DNA of 47,014 nucleotides, taken from positions 1 through 47,014 of the forward strand of contig JADLCV010000002.1 of the NCBI GenBank assembly GCA_020846995.1, in the 5' to 3' direction. Shown in pieces: positions 16,516-25,143 of the stretch; positions within the stretch are counted from its first letter, which is position 1, and each line of letters begins with the position of its first letter. The notes beneath the pieces are model-generated. The model had not been told where the DNA came from and ran no database searches. It saw nothing but the letters and a program-made list of their open reading frames with translations. The translations under genes and the position numbers were made by a program. The stretch comes from Paracoccaceae bacterium. GTDB taxonomy: Bacteria; Pseudomonadota; Alphaproteobacteria; Rhodobacterales; Rhodobacteraceae.

Positions 16516-16748
16516 TCACATCGCTCCGGGAAGGACCCGGCGCAGGAGGGCGGCGGGGCGGAAGGGGCGGGTCGCGGCGGCGGGGTCGGTCCCTGCCCGG
16601 CGGACGGGAGGGCCCGCCCTCCGCGACGACGACAGCGGGATACGCGCAGGCGGCCGGAGGTCTCCGGCCGGAGAGAGGGGCTGCCGCCTTTCGCCTGCGA
16701 CCGGGACCGGGGCGCGCGGCGGCGACAGGTCACACTCGTCAGGGAGGG

Positions 16749-18323
16749 ATGAAGATGCAATTCAATCGCCGGGCATTCCTCGGCAGTTCGACCATGGCCG
16801 CCGTGGCCATGGGGTTGCCGGTGCTCAACACGGCCTTTCTGGTCAATCCCGCCCACGCGCAGGCCGGGAAGGCCATGAACTTCATGTCGGCCGAGAACCT
16901 GACCGGGAACTGGGATCCGACCTCGCACACCACGCTCGCCCAGATCAACCTCGAGAGCTTCGTCTTCGGCTACCTCACGCGGGCGCCGATGCTGCCCGAG
17001 AACCCCGACGAGCTGGTGATGGAACTCGCCACCGAGATGAACATCCTCGACGAGCACACGATCGAGTTCAAGCTCCGCGAGGGTGTCACCTTCCACGACG
17101 GCAAGCCCTTCGGGGCCGAGGACGTCAAGGCGACCTTCGAATATGCCAGCCAGCCCGACCGCCCGGCCGCCTGGTATCCCGGCCCCTGCGAGGTCGTCGT
17201 GGTCTCCGATCACGTCGCCCATGTGAAGACCGACAAGGCGGGCTATCCGGCAAGCCTGTTCTGGTTCCTCTCGGCCTTCCTGCCGATCATGTCGGCCAGG
17301 GACATCGCCGACGGCAAGGCGCTCGCGGCGCGGCCGAACGGCACCGGCGCCTTCCGCTTCGTCGAGCAGCGGGGCAATACCACCGTCCTCGAGGCCAACC
17401 CCGACTTCTTCGCCGGCAAGCCGGTGCTGCCGGGGATCAACTTCACCTATGTCGGCGATTCGACCACCCGCACGCTCGCGCTCCTGAACGGCGAGGCCGA
17501 CCTGATCGAGCGCCTTGAGGCCGAGCAGGTCGCCACCATCGAGGGCGCGCAGGGCGGCTTCAAGCTCAACAAGGCGATCTCGGTCGAGAACAAGTATCTG
17601 TGGTTCCGCTGCTCGAAGCCCCCCTTCAACGACGAGCGTCTGCGCCGCGCCGCCGCCCATGCGATCGACCGCACCGTCCTCGTCGACATCCTCGGGGTCT
17701 CGGGCGCGGCCTCCAAGTGCTGGATCTCGCCGGTGAAGTTCGGCTACATCGACGAGCCGACCTATCCCGAATACGACCCCGAGGCGTGCCAGCGGCTTCT
17801 CGCCGAGGCCGGATTCCCGAAGGGCCAGGGGCTGCCGCCGCTCGAATACATCACCTCGGTCGGCTTCTATCCCAAGACCAAGGAGTATGGCGAGGTCATC
17901 ACCGCGATGCTCCAGGAGCAGGGCTTCCCGGTGACGCTCAACGTCATGGAGGTCGCGGCCTGGAACGAGAAGCTCTACGACCGCCCCGGCGGCGGCCCCG
18001 GCCACATGGTGGACTGCGGCTGGGCCACCGGCTCGCCCGAGCCCGACCTGGTGCTGCGGACGCACTTCCACTCCAGCTCCAAGCGCATCTGCGGCATCGT
18101 CGACGCCGAGCTTGACGCGGTCCTCGACAAGGAGCGCGACACCGTCGACCCCGAGGCGCGTAAGGCCGTGATCCAGAAGGAACTGATGCCGATGCTGGCG
18201 GTGAAGGTGCCGTCGCTTTCGCTCTTCACCTCGGTCTTCATCCATGCCATGCGGCCGGAACTCGAGGGGATGTTCTTCTATCCCAACGGCATGATGGACG
18301 CGAGCAAGGCGCAACTGGGCTGA
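16749..18323 (+). CDS. ABC transporter substrate-binding protein, dipeptide/nickel type (SBP family 5)
   Basis: Periplasmic binding protein of 524 residues. The export signal has a twin-arginine pattern, NRRAFLGSS at residues 6-14, a hydrophobic stretch and a likely cleavage after AHA near residue 36. The mature protein has family 5 features: the early YLTRAPMLPENP block, LREGVTFHDGKPFGAEDVKATFEY near residue 115 and NGTGAFRF near 197. Others are FRCSKPPFNDERLRRAAAHAIDRT near 290 and the C-terminal RLLAEAGFPKGQG region. Relatives bind dipeptides, oligopeptides, glutathione, opines or amide compounds. The specificity here is unknown. It is the first gene of the operon ending at 26082. Confidence 0.92.
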   Translation: MKMQFNRRAFLGSSTMAAVAMGLPVLNTAFLVNPAHAQAGKAMNFMSAENLTGNWDPTSHTTLAQINLESFVFGYLTRAPMLPENPDELVMELATEMNILDEHTIEFKLREGVTFHDGKPFGAEDVKATFEYASQPDRPAAWYPGPCEVVVVSDHVAHVKTDKAGYPASLFWFLSAFLPIMSARDIADGKALAARPNGTGAFRFVEQRGNTTVLEANPDFFAGKPVLPGINFTYVGDSTTRTLALLNGEADLIERLEAEQVATIEGAQGGFKLNKAISVENKYLWFRCSKPPFNDERLRRAAAHAIDRTVLVDILGVSGAASKCWISPVKFGYIDEPTYPEYDPEACQRLLAEAGFPKGQGLPPLEYITSVGFYPKTKEYGEVITAMLQEQGFPVTLNVMEVAAWNEKLYDRPGGGPGHMVDCGWATGSPEPDLVLRTHFHSSSKRICGIVDAELDAVLDKERDTVDPEARKAVIQKELMPMLAVKVPSLSLFTSVFIHAMRPELEGMFFYPNGMMDASKAQLG

Positions 18324-18395
18324 GCGCGCGGGCGGCCGGACCCCTGCCGGCCGCCCCTTCGCCACGCGGCCCCTTCGTCACCCGGGGGAAAGGCG

Positions 18396-19376
18396 ATGTT
18401 CGTCCTGTCGTTCCTGCTGCGCCGGCTCGCGCAGGGCGTGCTGATCATCCTCCTGGTGATCTTCATCATCTTCACGCTCCTGCGGGTCGTGCCCGGCGAT
18501 CCCGCGCGGCTGATCGTGGGCGGCATGGCGCCCGATGCGGTGGTGGCCGAGAAGGCGCAGGAACTGGGGCTCGACCGGCCGATTCCGGTGCAGTTCGCGG
18601 CCTATCTGCGCGATCTCGTCACGGGCGACTTCGGCCGCTCGTTCGTGCGGCCGAAAAGCGGGGCGAGCTTCGGCGGCTCGGCCTTCGACGACCAGACGCG
18701 GCAGGAGCGCGCCTCGGTCCTCGACCTGATCCTCGACACCCTGCCGATGACCCTGCAACTCGCCGGCGTCGCCATCGCCATGGCGCTGGCGGTGGCCCTG
18801 CCGCTCGGCACCCTCGGCGGGCTCCATCCCGGGCGCTGGCCCGACAAGCTCGCGCTCGTCATCGGCTCGGTGTTCGTCTCCACCCCCAACTTCTGGCTCG
18901 GCATCATCCTGACGCTCTTCCTCTCGGTGAAGCTGAAGCTCCTGCCGGCCATCGGCTACCGCGGCTTCAGCTACACGCTCCTGCCGGCGATCGTGCTCGC
19001 GGTCGAGCTCGTCCCCTTCATCCTGCGCACGCTCACGGTCTCGGTGGCGCAGGTCATGCGCGAGGACTTCATCCGCCTCGCCCCCGTCCGCGGACTGAGC
19101 CGGGCCCGCACCGTGCTCGTCCACGCCCTCGGCAACTCGGCCGTGCCGCTCGTGAACCTCCTCGGCGTGCAGCTCGGGATGCTGCTCGGCGGGGTCGTCA
19201 TCGTCGAGTTCATCTTCGACTACCCGGGCCTCGGGCTTCTGACCATCAACGCCGTCCTCCAGCGGGACTTCCCGCTCATCCAGGGCATCGCGGTCTTCAT
19301 CGCGGTCATGTTCGTGCTCATCAACATCCTCGTCGACCTCATCGCCATGAGCATCGACCCGCGGCTGGAGTATTGA
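18396..19376 (+). CDS. ABC transporter permease, DppB type
   Basis: Inner-membrane permease of 326 residues with about six transmembrane segments. The N-terminus FVLSFLLRRLAQGVLIILLVIFIIF and the following RVVPGDPARL are typical of DppB/OppB. The EAA-type coupling loop is visible as DFIRLAPVRGLSRARTVLVHAL near residues 222-245, ahead of the last helices. It lies 72 bases after the binding protein and one base before the next permease. Confidence 0.92.
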   Translation: MFVLSFLLRRLAQGVLIILLVIFIIFTLLRVVPGDPARLIVGGMAPDAVVAEKAQELGLDRPIPVQFAAYLRDLVTGDFGRSFVRPKSGASFGGSAFDDQTRQERASVLDLILDTLPMTLQLAGVAIAMALAVALPLGTLGGLHPGRWPDKLALVIGSVFVSTPNFWLGIILTLFLSVKLKLLPAIGYRGFSYTLLPAIVLAVELVPFILRTLTVSVAQVMREDFIRLAPVRGLSRARTVLVHALGNSAVPLVNLLGVQLGMLLGGVVIVEFIFDYPGLGLLTINAVLQRDFPLIQGIAVFIAVMFVLINILVDLIAMSIDPRLEY

Positions 19377-19377
19377 G

Positions 19378-20289
19378 ATGGCCGAGACCGGCGCCGCCGC
19401 CGCCGTCCGCCCCGCACCCCGCGGGGCCACGCCCAGCCGGCGGATGCTGCGGCTTGCCGTCTCGCGGGCCGACTTCCGCATCGGGCTGGCAGGCTTCCTC
19501 CTGCTCGTCGCCATCGCCCTCCTCCTGCCGCTCGTCAGCCCCATCAACCCGACCAAGATCGCCTATCAGGTGAAGCTGCTGCCGCCCTTCCCGGCCGAGG
19601 GCTGGCAATGGCCCCATGTCCTCGGCACCGACCAGCTCGGGCGGGACGTCTTCATGCGCTGCCTCGTCGGCCTGCGCTACTCGCTCCTCATCGGCATCAC
19701 CACGGTCCTGCTGATGTTCGTGGTCGGCTCGGCGCTCGGCCTCTACGCGGGGTTCCGTGGCGGCTGGGCCGACGCCGTCATCATGCGGCTGACCGACGCG
19801 CAGCTTTCCATCCCCATGATCATCCTCGCCATCACCATCCTCGGCGTCTCGCGCCCGACGGTCCCGGCGATCATCCTCGTGCTCGGCCTCTCGGGCTGGC
19901 CGCTCTACGCCCGCGTCGTCCGCGCCGTCGCGCTCGGCGAGCGCACCCGCGGCTACGTCCTCGGCGAGCGCGTGCTGGGGGCCTCGGACTGGCGGATCAT
20001 GCTCCTCTTCGTCGCCCCCGCCATCCTGCCGCCGATCGCCTTCGTCGCCGTGCTCGACGTGGCGCGGATGATGATCTACGAGGCCATCCTCGGGTTCCTC
20101 GGCCTCGGCGTGCAGCCGCCGACCCCGACCTTCGGCAACGTCATCGCCGATGCGCGCAAGTATCTCCTCAATGCCTGGTGGATCGCCACCATGCCGGGGC
20201 TCTTCCTGCTGGTCACCCTCACCTGCCTCAACCTGATGGGCTCGGCCCTCGAACGCGCCCGCAACGCCGTGCTCCAGGGAGAGGCGTGA
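19378..20289 (+). CDS. ABC transporter permease, DppC type
   Basis: Second permease of the importer, 303 residues. A short Ala/Pro-rich cytoplasmic tail leads to the first helix. LGTDQLGRDVFMRCLVGLRYSLLIG near residues 82-106 is the typical DppC/OppC motif. The coupling loop YVLGERVLGASDWRIMLLFVAP lies near 190-215. LGLGVQPPTPTFGNVIADAR near 240-260 is the conserved late loop. The stop TGA overlaps the ATG of the following ATPase gene by one base. Confidence 0.92.
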   Translation: MAETGAAAAVRPAPRGATPSRRMLRLAVSRADFRIGLAGFLLLVAIALLLPLVSPINPTKIAYQVKLLPPFPAEGWQWPHVLGTDQLGRDVFMRCLVGLRYSLLIGITTVLLMFVVGSALGLYAGFRGGWADAVIMRLTDAQLSIPMIILAITILGVSRPTVPAIILVLGLSGWPLYARVVRAVALGERTRGYVLGERVLGASDWRIMLLFVAPAILPPIAFVAVLDVARMMIYEAILGFLGLGVQPPTPTFGNVIADARKYLLNAWWIATMPGLFLLVTLTCLNLMGSALERARNAVLQGEA

Positions 20290-22148
20290 TGGCCGCGCCG
20301 GGCCCCGCCGACCCGCCCCCCGCGAGCCTCCTCGCGGTCGAGAACCTGCATGTCCGGCTCGAGCGCGGCGGCCGGACCCGTCCCATCCTCGACGGCGTGA
20401 GCCTGGCACTGGCGCGGCGCGAGGTCCTCGCCCTGGTGGGCGAGGCCGGCTCGGGCAAGTCGGTGCTCGCGCGCGCGATCGTGAACGCCGTGCCGCCACC
20501 CCTGCGGGTCGCCGCCGGCCGGGTGCTGTTCGAGGGGAAGGACGTCCTCGCGCTCGGCGAGCGGGCGCTGAAGTCGGTCCGCGGCAACCGCATCGGCTTC
20601 ATCGGCGCCAACCCCATGGGCTCGCTCGACCCCCGCCTCGCCATCGGCGAGCAGATCGTGCACAAGCTGCGCTCGGTCCAGCCCGGGCTCTCGCGGGCCG
20701 AGGCGCGCGAGCGGGTGCTGGCCATGATGGCCCGCGTCGCCCTGCCCTCGCCCGCCGCCCGCTTCCACGAGGCGCCCTTCCAGTTCTCGGGCGGGATGAT
20801 GCAGCGGGTGATGATCGTCGATGCGCTCGTCTCCGAGCCCGCCCTGGTCATCGCCGACAACATCACCCAGCCGCTCGACGTGACGGTGGCGGCCCAGATC
20901 ATCCGCCTGATCGACTCCCTCCGCGAGAGCCTCGGCACTGCCTTCCTCTTCATCTCCTCCTCGCTGCCGGTGGTGGCCCAGATCGCCGAGCGCGCGCTCG
21001 TCCTCCAGGAGGGCCGGGTGGTCGAGGAGGGGCGCGTGGCCGCCATCGCCGCGGCCCCGCGAGAGGCCTACACGCGCATGCTGGTCGCGCGCATTCCCCC
21101 GATCTGGAAGGGCGTCGCACCCCTGCCGAAGGTCGAGGGGGCGCCCGTCCTCGAGGTCGCGAATGCCGTCCGCACCTATGTCGTGCGCCGCCGCGGCACC
21201 TTCAACGCCAAGAACCAGGTGAAGGCGGTGCGCGACGTCTCCTTCGCCGTGCGGGCCGGGGAGAACTTCGGGCTGGTCGGCGAATCGGGCTGCGGCAAGT
21301 CGACCCTGACGCGGCTTCTTGCCTGGCTCGAGCGCCCGGACGGCGGCCGCATCGCCTTCCTCGGCCGCGACCTCGCCGCCCTTGGCGCGGCCGAGTTCAA
21401 GGCGATGCGGCGGACCTTCCAGCTTCTCCTCCAGGACCCCTACGGCTCGCTGCCCGCCAACATGCCGGTCCAGCGCATGATCGAGGAGCCGCTGCGCATC
21501 CACGGCCACGGCAGCGCCGATGCCGCCCGGCTCGCGCAGGCGGCGATGGCCGAGGTCGGGCTCGAGCCCGAGCTCGCCACCAGCCTGCCGGTGGGGCTGA
21601 GCGCCGGCCAGCGCCAGCGCATCAACATCGCCCGGGCGCTGGTCCTGAAGCCCCGCCTCCTGATCCTTGACGAGACGCTCTCGGCGCTCGACCAGGTCGA
21701 GCAGGCCGAGCTCCTCGAGCTCTTCCTCCGCCTCCAGGCCGAGCACGGGTTCTCCTACATCTTCATCTCGCACGACCTCGCGCTGGTGCGGCGGGTCTGC
21801 CACCGCATCGCGGTGATGTATCTCGGCCGCATCGTCGAGCTGGCCGACAACGCCACGCTCTTCGAGGCCCCCCGCCACCCCTACACGCGCGCCCTCCTCT
21901 CGGCGATGCCGACGCTCGAGGCGAACCGCTTCCCGCGCGAGGAGTATCTCCTCGACGGCGAGCCCCCGAGCCCGATCGACCTGCCCCGGGGCTGTGCCTT
22001 CCGCTCGCGCTGTCCGCGGGCGGCGGCCGACTGCGCCGCCACCGACCCCCGGCTGGCCCCCTTTGCCGACGGCAACGCCGCCGCCTGCCTGCATCCGCAC
22101 GGCGGGGACGCGCCCGCCCGCACCCCGGAGGCCGCCGATGGCCGGTGA
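20289..22148 (+). CDS. Fused double ATP-binding subunit (DppD-DppF type) with degenerate first site
   Basis: A 619-residue protein carrying both ATPases of the importer in one chain. Domain 1 (about 10-275): Walker A GEAGSGKS, signature FSGGMMQR, but Walker B reads VIADNITQPLD, with Asn191 where the catalytic Glu is expected. The H-loop reads FISSSL, with Ser224 where His is expected. Domain 2 (about 285-560): Walker A GESGCGKST, signature LSAGQRQR, Walker B LILDETLSALD and H-loop FISHDLAL, all canonical. The oligopeptide-transporter C-terminal extension follows (SPIDLPRGCAFRSRCPRAAADC) with cysteines that in relatives bind a Fe-S cluster. Asymmetric ATP hydrolysis is inferred. The end overlaps deoR by 11 bases. 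Confidence 0.93.
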   Translation: MAAPGPADPPPASLLAVENLHVRLERGGRTRPILDGVSLALARREVLALVGEAGSGKSVLARAIVNAVPPPLRVAAGRVLFEGKDVLALGERALKSVRGNRIGFIGANPMGSLDPRLAIGEQIVHKLRSVQPGLSRAEARERVLAMMARVALPSPAARFHEAPFQFSGGMMQRVMIVDALVSEPALVIADNITQPLDVTVAAQIIRLIDSLRESLGTAFLFISSSLPVVAQIAERALVLQEGRVVEEGRVAAIAAAPREAYTRMLVARIPPIWKGVAPLPKVEGAPVLEVANAVRTYVVRRRGTFNAKNQVKAVRDVSFAVRAGENFGLVGESGCGKSTLTRLLAWLERPDGGRIAFLGRDLAALGAAEFKAMRRTFQLLLQDPYGSLPANMPVQRMIEEPLRIHGHGSADAARLAQAAMAEVGLEPELATSLPVGLSAGQRQRINIARALVLKPRLLILDETLSALDQVEQAELLELFLRLQAEHGFSYIFISHDLALVRRVCHRIAVMYLGRIVELADNATLFEAPRHPYTRALLSAMPTLEANRFPREEYLLDGEPPSPIDLPRGCAFRSRCPRAAADCAATDPRLAPFADGNAAACLHPHGGDAPARTPEAADGR

Positions 22149-22896
22149 GTTGCGCCGCGAGGCGATCCTCGAGCGGGTCGAGCGCCACCGCCGGGTCCGC
22201 ATCGGCGACCTCTCGGCGGCGCTCGGCGTCTCGGGCGAGACCATCCGGCGCGACCTCCGCGACCTCGAGGCCGAGGGCGTGCTGCGCCGCGTCCACGGCG
22301 GCGCCGTCGCCATGCCCTGCACCTCGGACACGCCCCTGAGCGAGCGGATGCGCCAGAACACCCGCGCCAAGGATCGCATCGCCCAGCTTGCCCGCGGCCT
22401 CGTCCGCGACGGCGACCGCATCTTTCTCGACACCGGCACGACCACGCTCGCGCTCGCCCGCCGTCTCGCCGGGCTGGGCCGGGTGCGGCTGCATACCAAC
22501 TCGCTGCCGGTGGCGCTGGCGGCGAGCGCGCATTTCGGCCTCCAGGTCCAGATGGCTCCCGGCCGGCTGCGGCCGATCGAGCAGGACCTCGTCGGCACCG
22601 ACACCCTCGACTACATCCGCCGCTTCCACTTCGACATCGCCTTCATGGGCATCGCCGCGATCGATCCCGTGGCCGGCTTCATGGACATCGAGGAGGACGA
22701 GGCGAACGTCCGCCAAGCCCTGCTCGAGCACGCCGAGCGCCGCGTCATCCTTGCCGACGGCTCGAAGTTCGGCCGCCGCGGCAACGTGCTGACGGCGCCC
22801 TTCCCCCGCGTCGATCAGCTCGTCACCGACCGCCGCCTTGCCGAAAGCTTCCTTGCCACTGCCCGCAGCGCCGGGCTGGAGGTGCTGCATGACTGA
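22138..22896 (+). CDS. DeoR-family transcriptional regulator
   Basis: A 252-residue regulator. The N-terminal winged helix-turn-helix of the DeoR family is clear: RREAILERVERHRRVRIGDL, then LGVSGETIRRDLRDLEAEGVLRRVHGGAV near residues 30-58. The C-terminal DeoRC sensor domain has FLDTGTTTLALARRLAG near 100, a sugar-phosphate-isomerase-like fold that usually senses a phosphorylated metabolite, and ILADGSKFGRRG near 205. It is encoded within the operon, overlapping the ATPase by 11 bases and the amidohydrolase by 8. It probably controls the operon through the repeat at 16469-16510. A phosphorylated effector would fit the kinases encoded downstream. Confidence 0.9.
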   Translation: MAGELRREAILERVERHRRVRIGDLSAALGVSGETIRRDLRDLEAEGVLRRVHGGAVAMPCTSDTPLSERMRQNTRAKDRIAQLARGLVRDGDRIFLDTGTTTLALARRLAGLGRVRLHTNSLPVALAASAHFGLQVQMAPGRLRPIEQDLVGTDTLDYIRRFHFDIAFMGIAAIDPVAGFMDIEEDEANVRQALLEHAERRVILADGSKFGRRGNVLTAPFPRVDQLVTDRRLAESFLATARSAGLEVLHD

Positions 22897-24190
22897 CGCC
22901 CGGAGCGTTCCCCCGCTCGACGCCGGCGCCGAGACCCCGGGGGCGGCGGCGCTGCCCGCGGCCTTCGCCCGCCTCGCCGACATCGGCCACAGCCCGGGGG
23001 ACGGCGTCATGCGCCTGACCGCGAGCGCGACCGACGGCGCCGCCCGCCGGGCCCTCGCCGCCTGGATGGAGGGGGCCGGCGCCCGCATGGCCCATGACGG
23101 CATCGGCAACCAGTTCGCCTGCTTCGACTGGGCCGGCGCCGGCGCGCCCTGGGTCCTTGCCGGTTCGCATCTCGATGCCCAGCCGAACGGCGGCCGCTTC
23201 GACGGCGTCCTCGGCGTGGTCGCCGCCGGCTGCGCCGCGCTGACGCTCGCGGCCGAGCGCGCCGCCGGCCGCCTCGCCCCCCGCGCCAACCTCGCCGTCG
23301 TGAACTGGACCAACGAGGAAGGCGCGCGCTTCCAGCCGAGCCTGATCGGCAGCACGGTCTTTGCCGGCGCCCTGCCGCTCGCCGCGGGGCTCGCCTGCCG
23401 CGACCGCAACGGCGTCAGCCTCGGCGAGGCGCTCCGCACCATCGGCTACGGCAGTCCCGCGGGCGTCGTGCCGCCCCACCCCCGCGCCTATGTCGAGCTG
23501 CACGTCGAGCAGGGCCGGAGGCTCGAGGCCACGGCGGGCAGCATCGGCGCCGTCGAGGGCACCTGGGCCGCGCGCAAGATGCAGGTGAGCTGGGAGGGGC
23601 GCGCCGCCCACACCGGCCCGACGCCGATGGCCGAGCGCCGCGACGCCCTCCTGGCCGCCGCCCGCGCCATCGCCGGGTTCGAGGATGCCGTGGCGCGATC
23701 CTGGCCCGAGCTGCACCGTTCGGCCGCCCGCCTCGAGGTCGAGCCCAACTCGCCGAACGTGGTGGTGCGTCGCGCGACCGTCTGGTTCGAACTGCGCCAT
23801 CCCGACCGCGCCCGCCTGATCGCCGCCGGCGATGCCGTGCGCGAGGTCTTCGAGCAGGCCGCCTCGGCCACCGGCACGCGGCTCGAGATCGCCTCGGACG
23901 CGACCAGGGCGGCTGCGAGCATGGACGCGGGACTCGTGGCCCGGGTCGAGGCGACGGCGCGGGCCTGCGGGCTTCTCCCCCTGCGCATGGCCTCGGTCGC
24001 CGGGCACGACGCGGTCGCGCTCCAGAATGCGGGCATCCCCTCGGCGCTCGTTCTCGTGGCCAGCACCGGCGGCATCGCCCATCACCCCGACGAGTTCACC
24101 GCGCCCGCGGACATGCAGGCCGGGCTCGCGGTCCTGACCGCCCTCCTGCGGGGGCTGATCACGGACGCCGCCGGCCCGGGCCGCGCCTGA
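22889..24190 (+). CDS. M20-family amidohydrolase (N-carbamoyl-L-amino acid hydrolase/allantoate amidohydrolase type)
   Basis: A 433-residue metal-dependent hydrolase of the Zn-dependent hydantoinase/carbamoylase branch of peptidase family M20. Motifs: GSHLDAQPNGGRFDGVLGVVA near residue 94 (metal-binding His and Asp), NWTNEEGARF near 139 (catalytic Glu pair), YVELHVEQGRRLE near 200 (metal His), WEGRAAHTGPTPMAERRDA (dimerisation-domain His/substrate site), and GHDAVALQNAGIPSAL with HHPDEF near the C-terminus. Relatives hydrolyse N-carbamoyl amino acids, allantoate, ureidoglycine, beta-ureidopropionate or similar amides. The ATG at 22889 overlaps the deoR stop by eight bases. The substrate is presumably the imported compound or a product made from it. 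Confidence 0.9.
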   Translation: MTDARSVPPLDAGAETPGAAALPAAFARLADIGHSPGDGVMRLTASATDGAARRALAAWMEGAGARMAHDGIGNQFACFDWAGAGAPWVLAGSHLDAQPNGGRFDGVLGVVAAGCAALTLAAERAAGRLAPRANLAVVNWTNEEGARFQPSLIGSTVFAGALPLAAGLACRDRNGVSLGEALRTIGYGSPAGVVPPHPRAYVELHVEQGRRLEATAGSIGAVEGTWAARKMQVSWEGRAAHTGPTPMAERRDALLAAARAIAGFEDAVARSWPELHRSAARLEVEPNSPNVVVRRATVWFELRHPDRARLIAAGDAVREVFEQAASATGTRLEIASDATRAAASMDAGLVARVEATARACGLLPLRMASVAGHDAVALQNAGIPSALVLVASTGGIAHHPDEFTAPADMQAGLAVLTALLRGLITDAAGPGRA

Positions 24191-24202
24191 GTGGAGGAGA
24201 GC

Positions 24203-25132
24203 ATGCCGAGCGATGTCGTGATCGCCGCGGAACTCGCGCGGGCCGGCGCCCCCGGGGCGACCCTTGCGCCGGAAATCGGCGGCGCCGTGTCGCCCATTCA
24301 CCGCGCGGTCGAGAACGAATGCCGCCTCGCCGTCGCCCCCGGCCGGCCGGCCCTCTTCGTCAAGCGCCTGCACGCCGACATGCGGCCCTTCGTCGACCCC
24401 TCGCGCAGCATCGAGGCGAGCCGCAAGGCCGGCGAGGCCGGCATCGCGCCGCGCCTTGTCGCGGCCGACGCGGCCGCGGGCGTCCTCGTCTTCGAGGCCC
24501 TCGGCAGGGACTGGACCTGGGGCCGCACCGACGTCCTGCGCCGGCCGGCGACGCTCGAACGCCTGCTTGCCGCCAAGAGGCGCTTCCAGGGGGTCGAGCC
24601 GCTCGAGGAGGGGCGGAGCGTCTTCGACCTCATCGCCCGCTACGGCACGTTCGCGCGCGAACAGGCGACGGCGCTGCCGGCCACCCTGCCCCCGGCGCTC
24701 GCGGCGGTCGCGCGCGTCGCCGCTGCGCTTGCCGCCGCAGGGACCGACCGCCTGCCCTGCCACGCCGACGGCGCCGCCGCCAACGTGATGACCGGCCCCG
24801 GAGGCGAGGTCCGGCTCATCGACTTCGAATGGGCCCGCGCGACCGACCCCGCCCACGACCTCGGCACCGTCCTCGCCGAGCTCTGCCCCTTCGACGGCGA
24901 GGCGCTCCTTGCCATCGAGATGGCGACCGGCGCCGCGAGTTCGCGCACCCTCGCGCGGGCGCGGCTTTTCGGGGCGGCGGACGACCTCATGTGGGCGCTC
25001 TGGGGCTTCATCCTTGCCGGAACCTCGCCGCGCCGGCACGTCGAGTTCGCGAAATATGCCGAATGGCGGCTTCTCCGCGCCCGCGCGGTTCTCGAGGGGC
25101 CGCGGTTTCTGCCATGGCTGGCGATGGTCTGA
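24203..25132 (+). CDS. Aminoglycoside/choline-kinase-fold phosphotransferase 1
   Basis: A 309-residue APH-fold kinase. The ATP-binding Lys lies in PALFVKRLHADM near residue 54. The catalytic loop reads CHADGAAANVMTG near 190 (His-x-Asp-x4-Asn pattern), followed by the metal-binding RLIDFEWARATDPAHDLG. The ATG at 24203 is used rather than the GTG at 24191 because GGAGGAG (24193-24199) is a good ribosome-binding site. It is the seventh gene of the operon. Phosphorylation of a small alcohol or amine substrate is inferred, not an antibiotic-resistance role. Confidence 0.85.
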   Translation: MPSDVVIAAELARAGAPGATLAPEIGGAVSPIHRAVENECRLAVAPGRPALFVKRLHADMRPFVDPSRSIEASRKAGEAGIAPRLVAADAAAGVLVFEALGRDWTWGRTDVLRRPATLERLLAAKRRFQGVEPLEEGRSVFDLIARYGTFAREQATALPATLPPALAAVARVAAALAAAGTDRLPCHADGAAANVMTGPGGEVRLIDFEWARATDPAHDLGTVLAELCPFDGEALLAIEMATGAASSRTLARARLFGAADDLMWALWGFILAGTSPRRHVEFAKYAEWRLLRARAVLEGPRFLPWLAMV

Positions 25133-25143
25133 GGAAGGGCGCG

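Noticed and set aside
15618-18365. A 915-codon minus-strand open frame opposite trmO and the binding protein
   Set aside because: It crosses several genuine plus-strand features and the operator, and shows no protein-like composition. It is a GC-bias shadow.
20076-22604. An 842-codon minus-strand open frame opposite the ATPase gene
   Set aside because: Composition is a mirror of the plus-strand coding sequence (Gly/Asp/Val/His/Arg pattern) and no family motif is present.
24191-24202. GTG at 24191 as start of the first kinase
   Set aside because: The ATG at 24203 has a good GGAGGAG ribosome-binding site which would lie inside the coding sequence if the GTG were used.
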